Positions 1 through 12,499 of a stretch of DNA of 64,000 nt are shown piece by piece. The stretch covers positions 310,001 to 374,000 of the forward strand of contig CANTFL010001484.1 of the NCBI GenBank assembly GCA_947650285.1, in the 5' to 3' direction. The first letter of the stretch is position 1, and each line of letters opens with the position of its first letter. Below the pieces are notes generated by a model. It ran no database searches. It had not been told where the DNA came from and was given only the letters and a program-made list of their open reading frames with translations. Both the position numbers and the translations under genes were made by a program. Source of the stretch: Hyaloperonospora brassicae (lineage: Eukaryota; Oomycota; Peronosporomycetes; Peronosporales; Peronosporaceae).

Positions 1-177
1 CCCGCCAAAATAGATGACCTCAATGTCAGGATCATCATGCGCACGCGGTGCTCTACCGCGTGCACGTGCAGCATCTCTTGCTGCAGGCGAAGAACGAGCA
101 GCAGACGACGAATCGTCTGCCGCAGAGGCTGGCACAGCACCGGGTTGTGCATGGCTTGAGTCACCCCGCATAGACAT
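1..177 (-). CDS. Antisense ORF of family-1 element (N-terminus, partial)
   Basis: Read on the minus strand, an ATG at 177 opens a frame that stays open to the window edge (about 59 codons). It aligns without any indel to the first 59 codons of the antisense ORF at 42715 in the complete element. The start MSMRGDS and the block DDPDxEVIY are shared, with both synonymous and replacement differences. The protein start is Ala/Ser/Pro-rich and otherwise unrecognised. Keeping the frame in a clearly diverged copy suggests that this antisense frame is or was a real protein. Its function is unknown. Confidence 0.55.
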   Translation of the reverse strand, partial: MSMRGDSSHAQPGAVPASAADDSSSAARSSPAARDAARARGRAPRAHDDPDIEVIYFGG

Positions 178-296
178 GTGAACAATGCGAGGTCGGGTGG
201 AAAGTAAATGGAACGGACCCAACAAGTGCTCCCTATCCCAATGGTGCCCAACGGGTGGTCGCCATAATTTTTGATAGTCACACGGTGACTATCAGT

Positions 297-309
297 TAAG
301 GGGGGGTGA
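297..309 (+). other. Polypurine tract
   Basis: A purine run with seven consecutive G (AAGGGGGGGTGA) sits directly before the LTR start TGTAACGG. This is the expected plus-strand primer position of an LTR retrotransposon in + orientation. The complete element has the same tract with eight G at 42583-42597 on the other strand. Confidence 0.8.
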
Positions 310-721
310 TGTAACGGGGCAGCCCGTTACATGGTAATTGTCATTTGAGAGATAATGACAATAAATAATATTATGCTGAATATTCTTTTAACAATATCAC
401 CGAAGCGGTGATATTGAAGGGTCTACCAAAGAGTCTGCTCATTGGTTGATATCTTGATGATATCAACCCAATAATCGCCGCAAGACGCGCGCAATGAGTG
501 GTGAGTAGACGTCGTCATATATTCAGTTATATTAGTATAATTAAGTTAAGTCAAACAGAGAGACAGTGGTTAAAGACTTAATTATATTAATATAACAGTT
601 TTACTTTTCCCTAAGACAGTGATGCCTCTGCATTACCTACCGCTTCCTCGGTTGCCTCGTGTACGCTTGTCGGTGCACGATACCCTTGCGTTAAGTTCAC
701 GCAAGGGTGTGCCCCGTTTCA
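310..721 (+). repeat. 3' LTR of family-1 gypsy element (412 bp)
   Basis: It starts with TGTAACGGGGCA and ends with TGCCCCGTTTCA, an inverted terminal pair with one mismatch. It is homologous to the 391-bp LTRs at 42192 and 49787 but diverged and longer. It contains a chain of hairpins: the terminal one at 310-331, arms of 9 bp around 328-353, arms of 11 bp around 392-416 (CAATATCACCG/CGGTGATATTG), arms of 10 bp at 444-468 (GGTTGATATC/GATATCAACC), and arms of 10 bp around 681-707 (ACCCTTGCGT/ACGCAAGGGT). The flanking duplication cannot be checked because the 5' end lies outside the window. Confidence 0.85.
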
Positions 722-2100
722 GATCTGGTCTCGAGATCGGCCGATCTTGCTCAAAAAACTCAATTCGGGCAGATAGGTCCTAGGTTTAGCCAAAATGAAA
801 CACGCCGATCTGTCCAGTAGATCGCTTCGATCTTGCTCGGTCTTGTCTTGAACGGCTTGTCCAGATCTTCTGACCACTTGATCAGTCTTGCGATCTTGTT
901 TCCAGTCCTTTTTGTGTGTTGCTGCTGCCCTAGCTGTTATGTTGAGAGTTAGTACTTGATCGATCCGGGCCAAACTTCCCGAGATCGCTCTTCTCGATCT
1001 TGGCCAACAATCCAAGATTGGTCTTTTGTGTCCTTATAACACGCGTGCCTTGACCCGCCGGGGGAGCCAAATCAATCTTGCCCGGAGAAGAGGTGAGGAA
1101 CGTGCGTCGTGTGCAGAAGAAGTAGAGTTCAAGTCTGTTTAATAACCAACCAAATTAATAGCCAACCTATACTTAAGCCTATTCCAAACTGTAGGTCAAT
1201 CTCCGAACCGATATCGCCTTTAGGCTTGACCGCTCCCTTAAATACGTGTCGAAATTTCGTGACCTGTACTCCAAAGATAGCGCCAATACTCCCGATATCG
1301 TACCTAGACACCAAAAAGGGACCAAAGTCCAAATACGGTACCAAATACCTAATTTTGGTACCGAAAAGTTCAAAATAGAATCCAAATTGCGGAATATGTC
1401 TAAATCCATTTTGCGACGTCAATTTGACCGGCTATCACTGGCTCTTCAGCCTGAAACTTTTGGGACGTCCCTCATAGATCTTCCACAATCATGTATGTCA
1501 CAATGCAAAAGGTCCATCATCGATATATACATAATCAGCAGGGAACATGGCCGATTTGATTCCCAATTCGAGATCGTTGAGGATCGACATTGTGCGATCC
1601 GGCCCTATATGTTTTTTTTCCGTTCATTTTGCATGGTCCGATACCATCATCAAGGTTTTATCCGCACAATGGGACCATCCACGGTTTTTACAACGGTCCC
1701 ACGGACGTCCTCAAACATCCACACTTCCAGATCGGAATATACTCAGCCAAAATCAGTACTCCCATTGGAGATCGGTGGTGTGTATCTTCTATCACCTGCA
1801 TGCTACACCTTTGTCGCAGAGTCACGTCGCATCGCCTGGTCTCAGACGTACCTTTCTCAGTTCATATCGGTCGTCTGGTCCAATCTAGGCCCTCGTCCCA
1901 GATCGCACAATGATAATCAGCCATGTCTGCGACTCGTCCCAGATTGTTTTAAGTATATCACCCCTTTCTGCGTCTCGTCTCATACCGTGCCACGTCCACC
2001 CTTCGGTCGACCGTTGGATCGGTCCGTAGATGTCCGTGGGATTACCTATCGCCTCTCATTGGATCGCCAGATCACTTGGTGCCATTTTCACCAGTAAGTG
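722..2100. other. GATC-rich region without a recognisable gene
   Basis: This 1.4-kb stretch is rich in GATC-containing words (CGATCTTG, GAGATCGG). Around 1339-1364 it holds a 9-bp-arm inverted repeat, GGTACCAAA/TTTGGTACC. A 283-codon open frame exists on the + strand (1246-2097). It has no ATG at its beginning and no motif I recognise, so I do not call it a gene. It may be the remainder of another retroelement's untranslated or LTR region. Confidence 0.4.
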
Positions 2101-5100
2101 GCGCCTCAATTATGGGCCAACGATCCATGTCATAAAATTTGATTAATGACTTTGCCACAGATGTTCCAAGCCAATAGATGTACTAACGTGCTGACAGCGA
2201 AACCTTTTCTTGCTTGATTACAATTTATTATATTGATGGAATTGATGTCAAAAGATAAGGCATTAAACCCTGAAAAGTTGTGCTCTTCACTTAATATAGC
2301 GTACAACAGTGGTTTACTAACAGGTACAGGTCCTTCAAGGTGGCTCCTCTTGGCTTCGTATATAGTGAAATGTGGTAACAGTCATTTTATCGCTTTTACA
2401 TCATAGGAACGTGCTTATATCACGAGAAAGAGCGTGATCACAAAAAGAAAACCTTGAACCGTGATGTCTCTTGCGAACCCCAGCAAATATCAATTAACAG
2501 GTTGCACAAGACTAAAGTCTAAATTTTCCCGGTCTCTACCGTCTATTACAGGTAGTTAGACAAAATTTGGGGATACTTGATTCATATTATTGAGCTATAA
2601 AAAAGCTTTTATAAAGGAGATTATGACGCAGGCCTAACGCTGTTTCGACTTCATATCAGCGTGATCGATCGTCGCAAAACGTTTGGATAACAAAGGTGCG
2701 GAGCTTACATCTAATCAAGCATCACCTTAAGAAAATATAATAGTATGAAAGCTGTTCCTAATCCATAACAGATGTGGGTTGCAGACCTTAATGACAAAAA
2801 TGAGTTGTTCATCTAACATTCGAATATAAAAAATCACTTTACGTTGAGCCCTGATCAAGTGTTGATTTTTGTGAAATTGTCGTTGCATTATCAAAAAGTC
2901 GGCGGTTTCTGTAACGATCAAATGGCGTAAATATTGGGGATGCTTTATGGTGTATATGGTGCACATGTAGGTCAAATATTCCAAATATGATTAGAAATCA
3001 CTTTTTAGGATCCATCACAGCTTTACGAAAGATAAGTGAAAGAATGACGGATACGCAATCTTACAGTCCGTGCTTGATCTTCAAATGGCCGTCGCACGAA
3101 CTTCTTGTAAAGTCTAAAATCGCATAAAGTGCGTAATACACTGCTTAAAAGGTATAAGGACTTTGATAAGTATACAAAGGCAGCGCTAGAGGCCTATAAC
3201 TCGAACCAGTCGAGTAGTTGGGTTATAAATGCTTCTCGGAAGATGCAAGGAAATTATTTACGAAGTTAATATGCTCATACGGAGCTGAATGGCAATATGC
3301 GGTCGATTAAATTATCAACCGGTAAAGATCCAGCTGTGAAAGCGCTTTAACAACGGATGTAGACGTCGAGCGTATCATTCCTTGCGTGCATGAGGATTGA
3401 CATTCATAAAATCTATTTAAATATAATTAAGTCCTCAGCAAGTTTAAAATATCATTTGAGATTAATCTATAACAATAAAATTCCATGAAAGAAACTGGGG
3501 TTTACAAACAACGTATCAAGTGTAATAGATCGAACGCTTGATCTAAATGCTCATCCAAATTCTAATTTTTAACATACTGCAATTGTCAAGTTTAAATTCT
3601 AAATAATGCGAATGCGATCTGTGTAGTGACAAGGTGAAGCTCATATATGTAGTCGTCTCGAGGGACAAGTAAGTTGCCGAAATTCGGTTGGCAATAGCGC
3701 TTTTAAGTCATTACGGGTTATCATTAGCTCTTTAATGGATCAGAGTGTTCTGGATGAAAACTCTCTGAAAAGGGTTATACGTCTCTATCCTAGGATTTGC
3801 TCAGGACAAGTCCTAACAATAAGCATATATCAAACTAGTAAATGTGTTACTAATATCCATACGGTGCGAATTGCCGATTGATCAAGAGACTCGACTCAAG
3901 ATCGATCTGAACAAATTTCGAAACTCTTTTTCATAAAGATGTGGACACTGTTACGGGGTACGCGTGTTATCAAAAATTGTAGCTATGAAAACATGATATA
4001 AGAGGATACTTAATCTACTATTCTCATAAAATACCACTAAGGTCGGCTGTATTGTTGAAATCTCCAAAGATCTAATTGTTGGTTGATATCGCCAGTATTT
4101 CAACCTCCCATTCACTTCTAGATCCTCTCAATGGGTGGTTAAAAGGCATCGCTATACATGCTTTGTTATTGTCATTTAAGCTTAAAATAATGGAAGAAGA
4201 CACAATTTAGGACTTAAACATATCGACATAACAATCCTTTTATTTGACTACGCTCAGTTGTGTAGTACGAAGTCTTCCTTTGACCGCGAAAAGTATTCGC
4301 AATTACAAGGGAAATGTGTTCTCACTCCAGCCAATGCGAGCTTTTCATGTGCTGTTGTCAGTGAATAGCATCCAGTGCCCCGTTACGTGCACTGCCTCGT
4401 AATCAAATTATAGCGATGGACAAATTTATTGGAAGACGTTTATCACTGGACCAAATGGTGTACTTGGGCTCCCAAAAAGCGATGTGTCTTTCTGTGTGCG
4501 ACAGACACTATAGAATGGACGATAGAGCATATATTATGGTAATCATAACTCTAACGCTACCAACACAGTAGCCGCTACTGAGTCGCAACGTTATCATAAG
4601 AATTTTTTAGAAAACTATATATTTAAATTATCAGATAAAATTGATATATAGCTTCTATTTAATATTAAGCCGTGCTTAGGTCATCCCGCGCACAGCGGTG
4701 AAAACCTTGGCTGAACCTTCTAGGTAAGCTCAGAAGTGGCTACATATGCACGAGGAATGGTTTAAGACATTAAACACATTCTTGATATAAAATATTGTTG
4801 CTATGTTTGGTGCAGTATATTGCACCGAGCTACTTCGAGCGTCAGTACATATTAAGTCAATTCAGGGCAGTAATATAAAAGCATCAATTCCCCGACTACA
4901 CGTTCAAGTGATTCTTCCACGTGTGCGTTATCATAAGTTGTACGCCGTTATAAGAATCGTACATTTGAATATAGACGACTATTGTGCTTTGATTACATTG
5001 TAGAACGCGGCGCACGCTTAAGACTATAAATGATCAAAGCAATTAAAGATGGCAAATGCCACTTCATGCCAAATTAAACTTCGCTTATTCTTTCAATTGG

Positions 5101-8100
5101 CGTCAAATTATAATATTTATTCGAGCAATTATATAGAGGTAAAGGTTCGTCAATCAAATTTGCTAAAAAATGATACAAAGGGTCGATGAAGTGATGAGCT
5201 TCCTCATTCTTATGACAACTTCTAATAATATAACTACTTATTTCACTACATAATTTATGGCTTGTATAGACCACCAAATGAGATCTGGAAAGCCAGCAAT
5301 TCATATACATTTTGCGCCATAATTAAACCCGACACGTACGGAAAGAGAGCATTATGTAGTATTTGTCGTTTAAATAAACCAACTAAGCGTGATACTAAAT
5401 TGAAAGAGAAAATTCATTGCCACGAAGCAAGCGCTGGTCATTTTTTGCGTCCATCTTTCAGTGAATCGATAAGAGATCTTATTGTAAGACCATGCGTCAC
5501 TACGCTGGACCGAATAGAGTCCCTACTTCACGCATAAGAATGAAGAGGTGATGGAATAAGTTCGCGAAGCAAAAATAGTTTTCGTAATGAAGTTAGGGCG
5601 AATAAACATTGTCGCTGATGTAATTTTGCGCGGACCTGACGCCGAACTCGCCATGGTTCCTACACTGAGGACAAGCCCTATGTTGCAATGCTAAAAAAGA
5701 ATTCTATGATCATCGATTTAGCACGACGAAAAAGAGAATGCGTCATAATTGGATAACATACTTTTTGGATTGATGGTAGTACTCATAAATCTTTTTTGGC
5801 AAACTTTAAAATGCTACATGGTTTCATTCTGGCTACCACCATACCAATATATGATTTGAAATGGATATAGACAAATGCTGTAGTTAATACTGCAAAACCG
5901 ATTGCCGTTTGTTTTCTTTTTCTTTCGCGTGATAATCGTGTATTAGGATCGCGATGCACAAATCAGCGGCTGTCGTGACGCTAAGAATACAATAAAAGTA
6001 AACAGGTAAAACGTTGACAAATCCCGCTAGTATACAATGATATTGCCTTTCTATCAGTCGTGTGAGTTCAGTCAAAGGGTGAAGCCTGGCTCATAATCTT
6101 GTTCGTTTTTCAGCTTACACTAGTACCAGCAAGGTGCTAGGGTATCATTTTTAAAAACGTTTTATTAGAATCTCATAAAAGACGAGTGCAAGAATTTTAT
6201 TAATAATGATTTCGTTAATCGATACATATGGCAAGATGTTACGTGTTGCTAATAAATTTAAGTCCATATCAGATACGGGATGTGCTCGTTCCTCTATCAA
6301 AATTATGTTTTGACATAAAGGCCGCTTAAAAATGTATCTGTGACAAAGAGCCTCGGTCACCGAAGAGATAAACCAATTCGATATTTATCCGTTAGAAAGA
6401 TGGATATATCTGTCTGCTCTCGACCAGTGGGGAAGTAGATGGTCAGATATATTGTGCAATCCGTAAGATCATTGAATCTTTAAATGTTTGATTTACTCGT
6501 TTGACATTAAAAGTGAGTTTTTACCGATGGTCGAGTCCACCGTTAATTATTCGATGCATGCATCTACTACGCAAACACCGTTGTTCGTCAAAAAATTCAA
6601 CGCCATCCACTATACAAACAATATTAGCGCATAATTTTAGCTCGTTAAAAGAGTTGGATATCGTTAGATGAGTTTACAAATTTGGATCTTGCTCATATCG
6701 CCCCATTTTCAGCGACAGCGTAAAATGTTCCGATCTCGACCTTGATACACCGACGAAGTTAATCCTATTATAGTGATACAGATATAATAAACAATATTTA
6801 TGATATGATGCAGGTGTGTACAAAATTGCCAACAAAGATTTTAGTTCATCCGATAATACCCTTGCTAAAGCAATGATAATCTTTTCGCAGTGCGTATTAG
6901 GCGCAATAAGATATATACGGTGATTTATCGAGATAATGACTGCTGGAACTTATATCAGTGGTAAAAAACGCTTAAGAGTTCGACACAAAACTTAAGATCT
7001 CTACATAGGCCGGTCTGACAGAATTGAATATTTGAATTTTTTTATTTAGCGATGATCTCATAGTCTTACTTTATGATAAACAAATTATAACTCGTTAGTT
7101 ATAATGTAAGCTGCCTTATACAACTGTGCAATTGCACCAGTATATTTTGTGTGGTGCGTCGCTAATCAACGCACATACCCGATTTGTTGCATCTTTGAGC
7201 GGGGCCGCATCCCACATTTTTACGTGACGTTTAATGTCCATAATATTAACTGACTACTTACGACGCGAAACATGTTTCCATAATATCAAGAAACCAATGA
7301 GATTCTAGAAAACACTTCCCAGGCACCCAACCTGGTTCTTTAATATATACATTTCATGTGATCACAAATTTCTCTTTTGTCTATTACCATTTTACTCTTA
7401 GCCACATGTAACTACAACCCAACATTAAGGTTCAAAATGGCATGATAAAACTGACCAATCAATGCCAAAATAATCGCCGTCTCTGTTTAGTATCGGTGAG
7501 GCCAGTCGTCTATCCCATTCATGTTTAACCCAATGCGTGACTTTAGAGTTCACAATTTAGCTCTTTTTGTCAAGTAAATACTAACAATTAGATGGACTAC
7601 GTCTATATGGCATCACCACTAAATCCATGTGTGGTATAGTCGTTAAAAGTAGCTCCTTATTAGGGTACGTTATAATTCGCTGCGACGTAATTTTGCGTAG
7701 AAAGAAATTAGTATTGTATGTTCGCGTGATTGTCCGCCTTTGATGGATCTTTAAGAGCCTTGATCGGACTAAACAGAATTTTGGATTCTTTTAGCTGTAC
7801 GACAAGGCTAACCTAATCTTCCACATCGACCATCATAAAATGAAGGCCCCATACTTTACAAGGGCTTGCACAATCATTAAATCAAAGGGCTATACGCACC
7901 CTGTAAAGAGGCTTAACAGGTAAACCCTCATCGCGATCGTCGTGATCGCTTTAATTGTATCGATTATTCGGACACCAAGTCCAGTCACCGCTAGAATGAC
8001 GAGAAGCACTATTAATTGCCATCCACAGACATCGCTCTAGAACGCGTGGTAGTAGGTTTAAAGATATAAACCATCCAACTTATCAGACGTCTTGACTATC

Positions 8101-9238
8101 TGTTTATTATTAATCCTTCAATTAACACCGTTACAAAACTCGATTAGTACCCTCCGTAGCCTCGACTTGCCCAAAGATTTAGGGGGCTGTTCCAAATAAG
8201 TCCACATATATTTTTAACCAAAATAGGTGACATCCGATTCGACCTTGCCGTCAATCGCTTGGACCCACAATCGACACTGGAATAGCGGATGTAAAAGCTT
8301 CAATTTAAGACACCCCTCGAACTCTAGATATGATTGGCTTTTTCTAAATGCTCTGTTTCATGTGCCAGTGAATGTTCCTTTTATTTAGTAAGGGGTGTCC
8401 TCTTATGACATACATGCATTCATGCAGCTGCGTTCTTCGCAAATTTAATTGCAAATATTATGTACTTATATTATATACCTATATATACTTGATGAAGATC
8501 AATGGGGTATTTTGTCAGATCCACATCCATTTTGAATATTTGGAGTTGTAAGCGGCGATCAATTTATTACTTATATGTAATTCGCAATGATGTGACTAAA
8601 GGTTAATGGGTTGGCTGATGTTAAGAGGTGGACTGGTATTGTTTCGTTTGGATATAAATGGGTAAATTTGATTATCGACTTTATTTGAAATCCTCCCTCG
8701 TCAATACCGAACTAAGAAAACCTTTTCAAAATGCAACGTTTGAAGGACGTTTAGTACTGATCAACTCATTTATAAAAATAGATAAGTACAATTATAACAT
8801 GCCCCACAAATAGATGGTAGCCGTGCTCAAGGAATGGTGAGCAGCATTACATCAAAGCCTATTAATTACTAAGATATGACAAGATTACAATAAATGTTTG
8901 TACTGACCCTTTATATAAACATGATGTTCTCTTATATATTTTGCGTTTGTCTTTTATAAACAACAATTTATGCACGTGCATTATCGTAGGGTAACGAGGT
9001 GTATGCCTAGATTGTGGTCAGATTAACTTGTACTAAATCGGGTAGAGATTTACTTCTACCCTATACTCGATAAGGACTGCAAACGGTTTTGATGCAACAC
9101 CGTGATTAGTTAATGCATTCTTACTGCCCATTTATGCTCACCATATCTTTGAAATTCTCCATCTTTCGAGCTCTCTGCGACAGCAAGTCATGCAGAATCT
9201 AAAAACTTTATCACACACATGTTATACATAATTTCTTT
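2101..9238. other. AT-rich, gene-empty region
   Basis: About 7 kb of AT-rich sequence with only short accidental open frames. Apart from the decayed RNase H near 5.5 kb, listed separately, I see no gene, RNA gene or intact repeat. The composition fits old retroelement debris that has drifted towards AT. Confidence 0.55.
5480..5685 (+). pseudogene. Decayed gypsy RNase H fragment
   Basis: Reading the + strand in one frame through several stops gives DHASLR, then, about 40 codons on, a YK-like GRINIVAD followed by ILRGPDAELA. This is the recognisable end of a Ty3/gypsy RNase H domain (TDHxSL ... GxxNxxADxLSRRPD). At least two in-frame stops interrupt it. It shows that a gypsy element in + orientation once occupied this AT-rich region. 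Neighbouring reverse transcriptase and integrase could not be recognised by eye. This is a remnant without function. Confidence 0.55.
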
Positions 9239-9719
9239 TGTAGCGGAGCCCCACAGCTCCTTAAGTCAGAGGAAGAATTAGCGCTCTACGAGCAACTTTG
9301 ATTGAAGAACTTGACTCAAAGTCAACAAGCTCAGAGAGATTACGGTCCCTGTTAGAGAGGAAGACCAGACGATTCAAGCGAATTACAGCACAGAGTGCTC
9401 AAGAGCAGCTACCTATACAGGCGTTGCTAGCTCTTACGATCAAGACGCCTCGTGAGGCACGTGTCTTATATTGATCAAAATGGGAACTGAACTTTATTTC
9501 TTTTATATCTAAAAGAACATCTCAGAAAAACGTACTTAACCTAGTCATTACTGTTCTAATTAATACCTCCTAGAAGATCTGGTTATTCGGCGGCTGACAA
9601 ACGTCAGCCCCCGACAATTATTACGGTGTTCTAATATCGTCTTTAATGGAAGTCCATCCCTTGTGTACCACACATGTTACGTCACCCGTTACATCCACGC
9701 CAGTTGTAACCTCATTACC
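9239..9719 (-). repeat. 3' LTR of degenerate gypsy element (481 bp)
   Basis: It is nearly identical to 16272-16752, with about a dozen differences seen by eye. It begins TGTAGCGGAGCC, and its last bases are mutated (ATTACC instead of GTTACA). It contains short hairpins, including GGCTGAC/GTCAGCC, TTCTTTT/AAAAGAA and GCCTC/GAGGC, but at lower density than family 1. Confidence 0.88.
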
Positions 9720-9731
9720 CTTCCCCACCAG
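9720..9731 (-). other. Polypurine tract of degenerate element
   Basis: On the minus strand GGTGGGGAAGG lies directly before the 3' LTR. This is the correct position for plus-strand priming. Confidence 0.6.
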
Positions 9732-9830
9732 AGTGAAGTTTTCTCGAAACGTCAATCAACTTCTTTCCCCAAAGAGGGCGGTGTGTTTTTGTGTGCTACA
9801 ACCTCACGTTTACCAAAACACCAAACACCA

Positions 9831-11059
9831 TGGCTTTGCCACCCAACAAGTTTCGGACTCTTTCCTTTTACCTCGACTTCGATGAGGAAGTGGACTATGC
9901 TAGCGATACCAATGTCTATGGAGATGAAGGGACATCGTCCTACTCATTTGTACCTGGAGCACGACCTCTTTCAGCACTTAAGTCGTTCGTGATGCGTGGT
10001 AATAACACCGCACCCGGGGCGCAGCATTATACAATAGATGCAGGTAAAACATCATAATTAACACGCCGGATGATCAAAAAAAGTTGTCTCTGCAACGAGG
10101 GGAGAGAGCTCTTCGTCGCGTTTAGACCCTGAGGGTCAATTAAAACCGGAGCGGATATGTGTTTAGAATACCGTAGGTGGACCAACATCTCCGTCAATCG
10201 GAACGCCGTAGCCTTTTAACATGAGCCATTGGCACAAAAGCTACGTCGCCTGAAGACATCGCCTTGCGCCAGTCCCTGCATGAAAGTTATCTCGAACATT
10301 TCAGACCACCCAAGGTCAATACAAGACACATCTTGAAAGCTTGACACACAATATTTCGGTTCGACCGACTAAGGGCGTACCCATCTTGTTGTTTGCCGGT
10401 GAATTGCTGAGGAGGAGGAGAACAACCAGTTTATTTGCTGGGTGTAACGCAACCGACACCTCGGCTGTATCTCATATCTGAGAGCAAATGCCGGTGTGGA
10501 CGATGTTTGTCAATAGCGAAAGCTTCGGTACGAATAGACCAAGCTCAAGGCTAGAGGTTGCTTGTGTAATTGCACACGATATGCTTATGCTACGCCGGTA
10601 TCCGCGGGTAACGACCCTTTGGTGCGGAGCAACCCGCTACCGTCCACCACTTTTAATAAGTAGCGCTCTAGGTTGATGGATGACCCTTGCCATGAACTCA
10701 AAACATCCACGGCGTATGGGCAATATTACCGAAGTAATTCTTACACTCCTAAGAGTTCTCCGACTCCAGATACCCTTGCCACTTCACCAGATACTGGTGT
10801 TGTCCATTACGACGACGTCATTCCAGGACTTTCTCCATATGGATCTGGTGGTTCCCTTTCTCATCGAGCAGCGTCAGTGGTGGTCGGTGTACCGAGGGAG
10901 GGACATGTGAAGGTGCTCCTCAAGCTGGATGGTCTCCGCGAGACATTAGGCACGACCCAGAGTGCGCTCGACGGGAAGCAAGCCCGTGTCCAGGTATTGG
11001 AGTCGGGCCAAGCCCGGATGGAGGTTCTGCTTGACCTCTGGTTCGAATTTAGAAACTGA
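9831..11059 (+). pseudogene. Antisense ORF remnant between integrase and 3' LTR
   Basis: An ATG at 9831 opens a + strand frame of 75 codons (MALPPNKFRTLSFYLDFDEE..., acidic, ending at 10057). Further coding-like pieces follow, notably 10673-11059 in another frame. That piece ends in a Leu/Gln/Glu-rich, helix-forming stretch (VKVLLKLDGLRETLGTTQSA). The block runs opposite to gag-pol and stops about 40 bp before the integrase C-terminal remnant. This is the same position and polarity as the antisense ORF in the complete family-1 element, although the proteins are not obviously alike in sequence. Several stops and frameshifts separate the pieces. Function unknown; the gene-remnant interpretation is inference. 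Confidence 0.4.
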
Positions 11060-11089
11060 TGGCATAGCCGACCTATGCGGCGCAAGTGC

Positions 11090-11263
11090 CTCCAAGTTCA
11101 CTTGGGACGGATCTCGATCCGGCTTAATCAAGCCAATGTAGAAAATAGTGTGTATGCGCACTTTGCGCGGAAGATTGAGCGTATGCGCAAGCCTATTCTT
11201 AGCGACGACCGTGAATGGTCTAATGAAGCGCGGACGCAACTTTATCTCGGAGCCAGCAGACAC
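11090..11263 (-). pseudogene. Integrase C-terminal domain remnant
   Basis: The minus-strand frame reads KLRPRFIRPFTVV followed by AHTLNLPRKVRIHTIFYIG. This corresponds to the SH3-like integrase C-terminal domain of gypsy elements (KLxPRxxGPFxVx...Y.L.LP....H..F.V..L). The conserved GPF is RPF here. It is a fragment of the 9239-16752 element, separated from the core domain by broken sequence. Confidence 0.7.
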
Positions 11264-11768
11264 TACATTTGCAGGTAGATTTTAGCAATAAGTAGAACTT
11301 GGTCTCCGACCTCATATCATTCAATAAAACTTCTGGTTTGGTTGCTGTTTAGTACTTCTGCTTGTCTTGTCCATCAGTCAGTGCGTCACGCACATGTCGT
11401 ACGACATTCAATCGCGTTGCGAGAAATTCATGACCTGTTTGTTAACAGTAAAATGGCTGTTATAAGCACGCCGATTGACCATCTTTCCCAACAAGCCCTG
11501 AACCACGGAGTTATAGCGTTAACGGAACGCGAGAGTGTGTGAGATCGTTCACGTAGAACGAACTTAGGCCTGTCGAGGCATGGACAGCGTTGTTCAACGC
11601 AAATTAATCGATCTGGAGCATCGACCATCACCGTTTTAGTGTATTAGCGAAAACACTGCGCAAGATGTCACCTATGACGCAATTCGTTCGCTCGGTTTGA
11701 CCATAGGTCTGCTATTGATCCATTCTGGACATGTCTAATCGTGCGCCAATCACCCCGAAGACGGACTT

Positions 11769-12101
11769 CTAAAACTTTCCAGTAAAGCGATAGTCTCTGT
11801 CCAACACCATTGCACTAGGCAAGCCGTTTTGTCGAAAAAAGCAATCGATAAACAGCCTTGCTGTACCCTCACCATCAATGGTATCCGGCACAGCCGCCAA
11901 GTGAGCAATCTTGCTCAAACGGTCAGCAAAGACCACAATACCCGTATTGTCATGTGCGTCTTTCGGCAAACCGAACATGAAATTCATGATGATGGACTTC
12001 CAACAACCCTTGGGTATGGGTAGACTAGCTAGCCGTGCAGACGCAAGAGCTGAGGGTTTCCCACGTTGACACATTTCAAACGTACGCACATTTATGCTCA
12101 T
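11769..12101 (-). pseudogene. Integrase core remnant
   Basis: A 110-codon minus-strand frame includes CQRGKPS, then WKSIIMNFMFGLPKD, GIVVFADRLSKIAHLAAVP and LPSAMVLDRDYRF. This is the rve integrase core of a Ty3/gypsy element. The first catalytic Asp (MDF in relatives) is Asn here; the second Asp (DRD) is present. The frame is cut before the catalytic Glu. It belongs to the element at 9239-16752 and cannot be active. Confidence 0.8.
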
Positions 12102-12499
12102 CCATTTGTAAAGTTTGAGCCACCTATATCATTGGCTCACAGATCTATGTGTCATCTCACGACCGAGATGACCGCTCAATGCAGTATCATAGTCCTCCTA
12201 GAGTATGCGATATATTAACTCCTACTCCTCCTTATGAGGGAAAAAGATACGAATTGTATTCTCAGCATTCGTGCTGTAGCACAACAGGCTTTGATCGATG
12301 GAATATCGGTGTATCCTCGCACGTAAACGTGCCGACAAATCGATGTATGATTCCCTAAACGCCTCGGATCCTAGAGTACTTAGCAGAGCCGCACAATGTT
12401 CATCTTTGGAATAAGCCGTACAAATTATGTCAGTGACCAACGCTACTACGTCGTAACATGAGCAAGCTCATAGTCAGGTCTACGTGACAACACATCAGC

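Larger units (their letters stand above)
1..309 (+). mobile_element. 3' internal end of a truncated family-1 Ty3/gypsy element
   Basis: This stretch aligns, in reverse complement, with the region between pol and the 3' LTR of the complete element at 42594-42905. It is the same family in the opposite orientation, cut by the window edge. It ends with the polypurine tract at 297-309 and runs into the LTR at 310. Several inverted repeats found in the complete element are also here with altered loops, for example arms of 9 bp around 40-62 and 8 bp around 100-119. No sense-strand coding is expected in this part of the element. Confidence 0.85.

Noticed and set aside
1246..2097. A 283-codon open frame on the + strand
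   Set aside because: It has no ATG at the start and no recognisable motif, and lies in GATC-rich sequence that looks like non-coding retroelement DNA. Long frames can arise there by chance.
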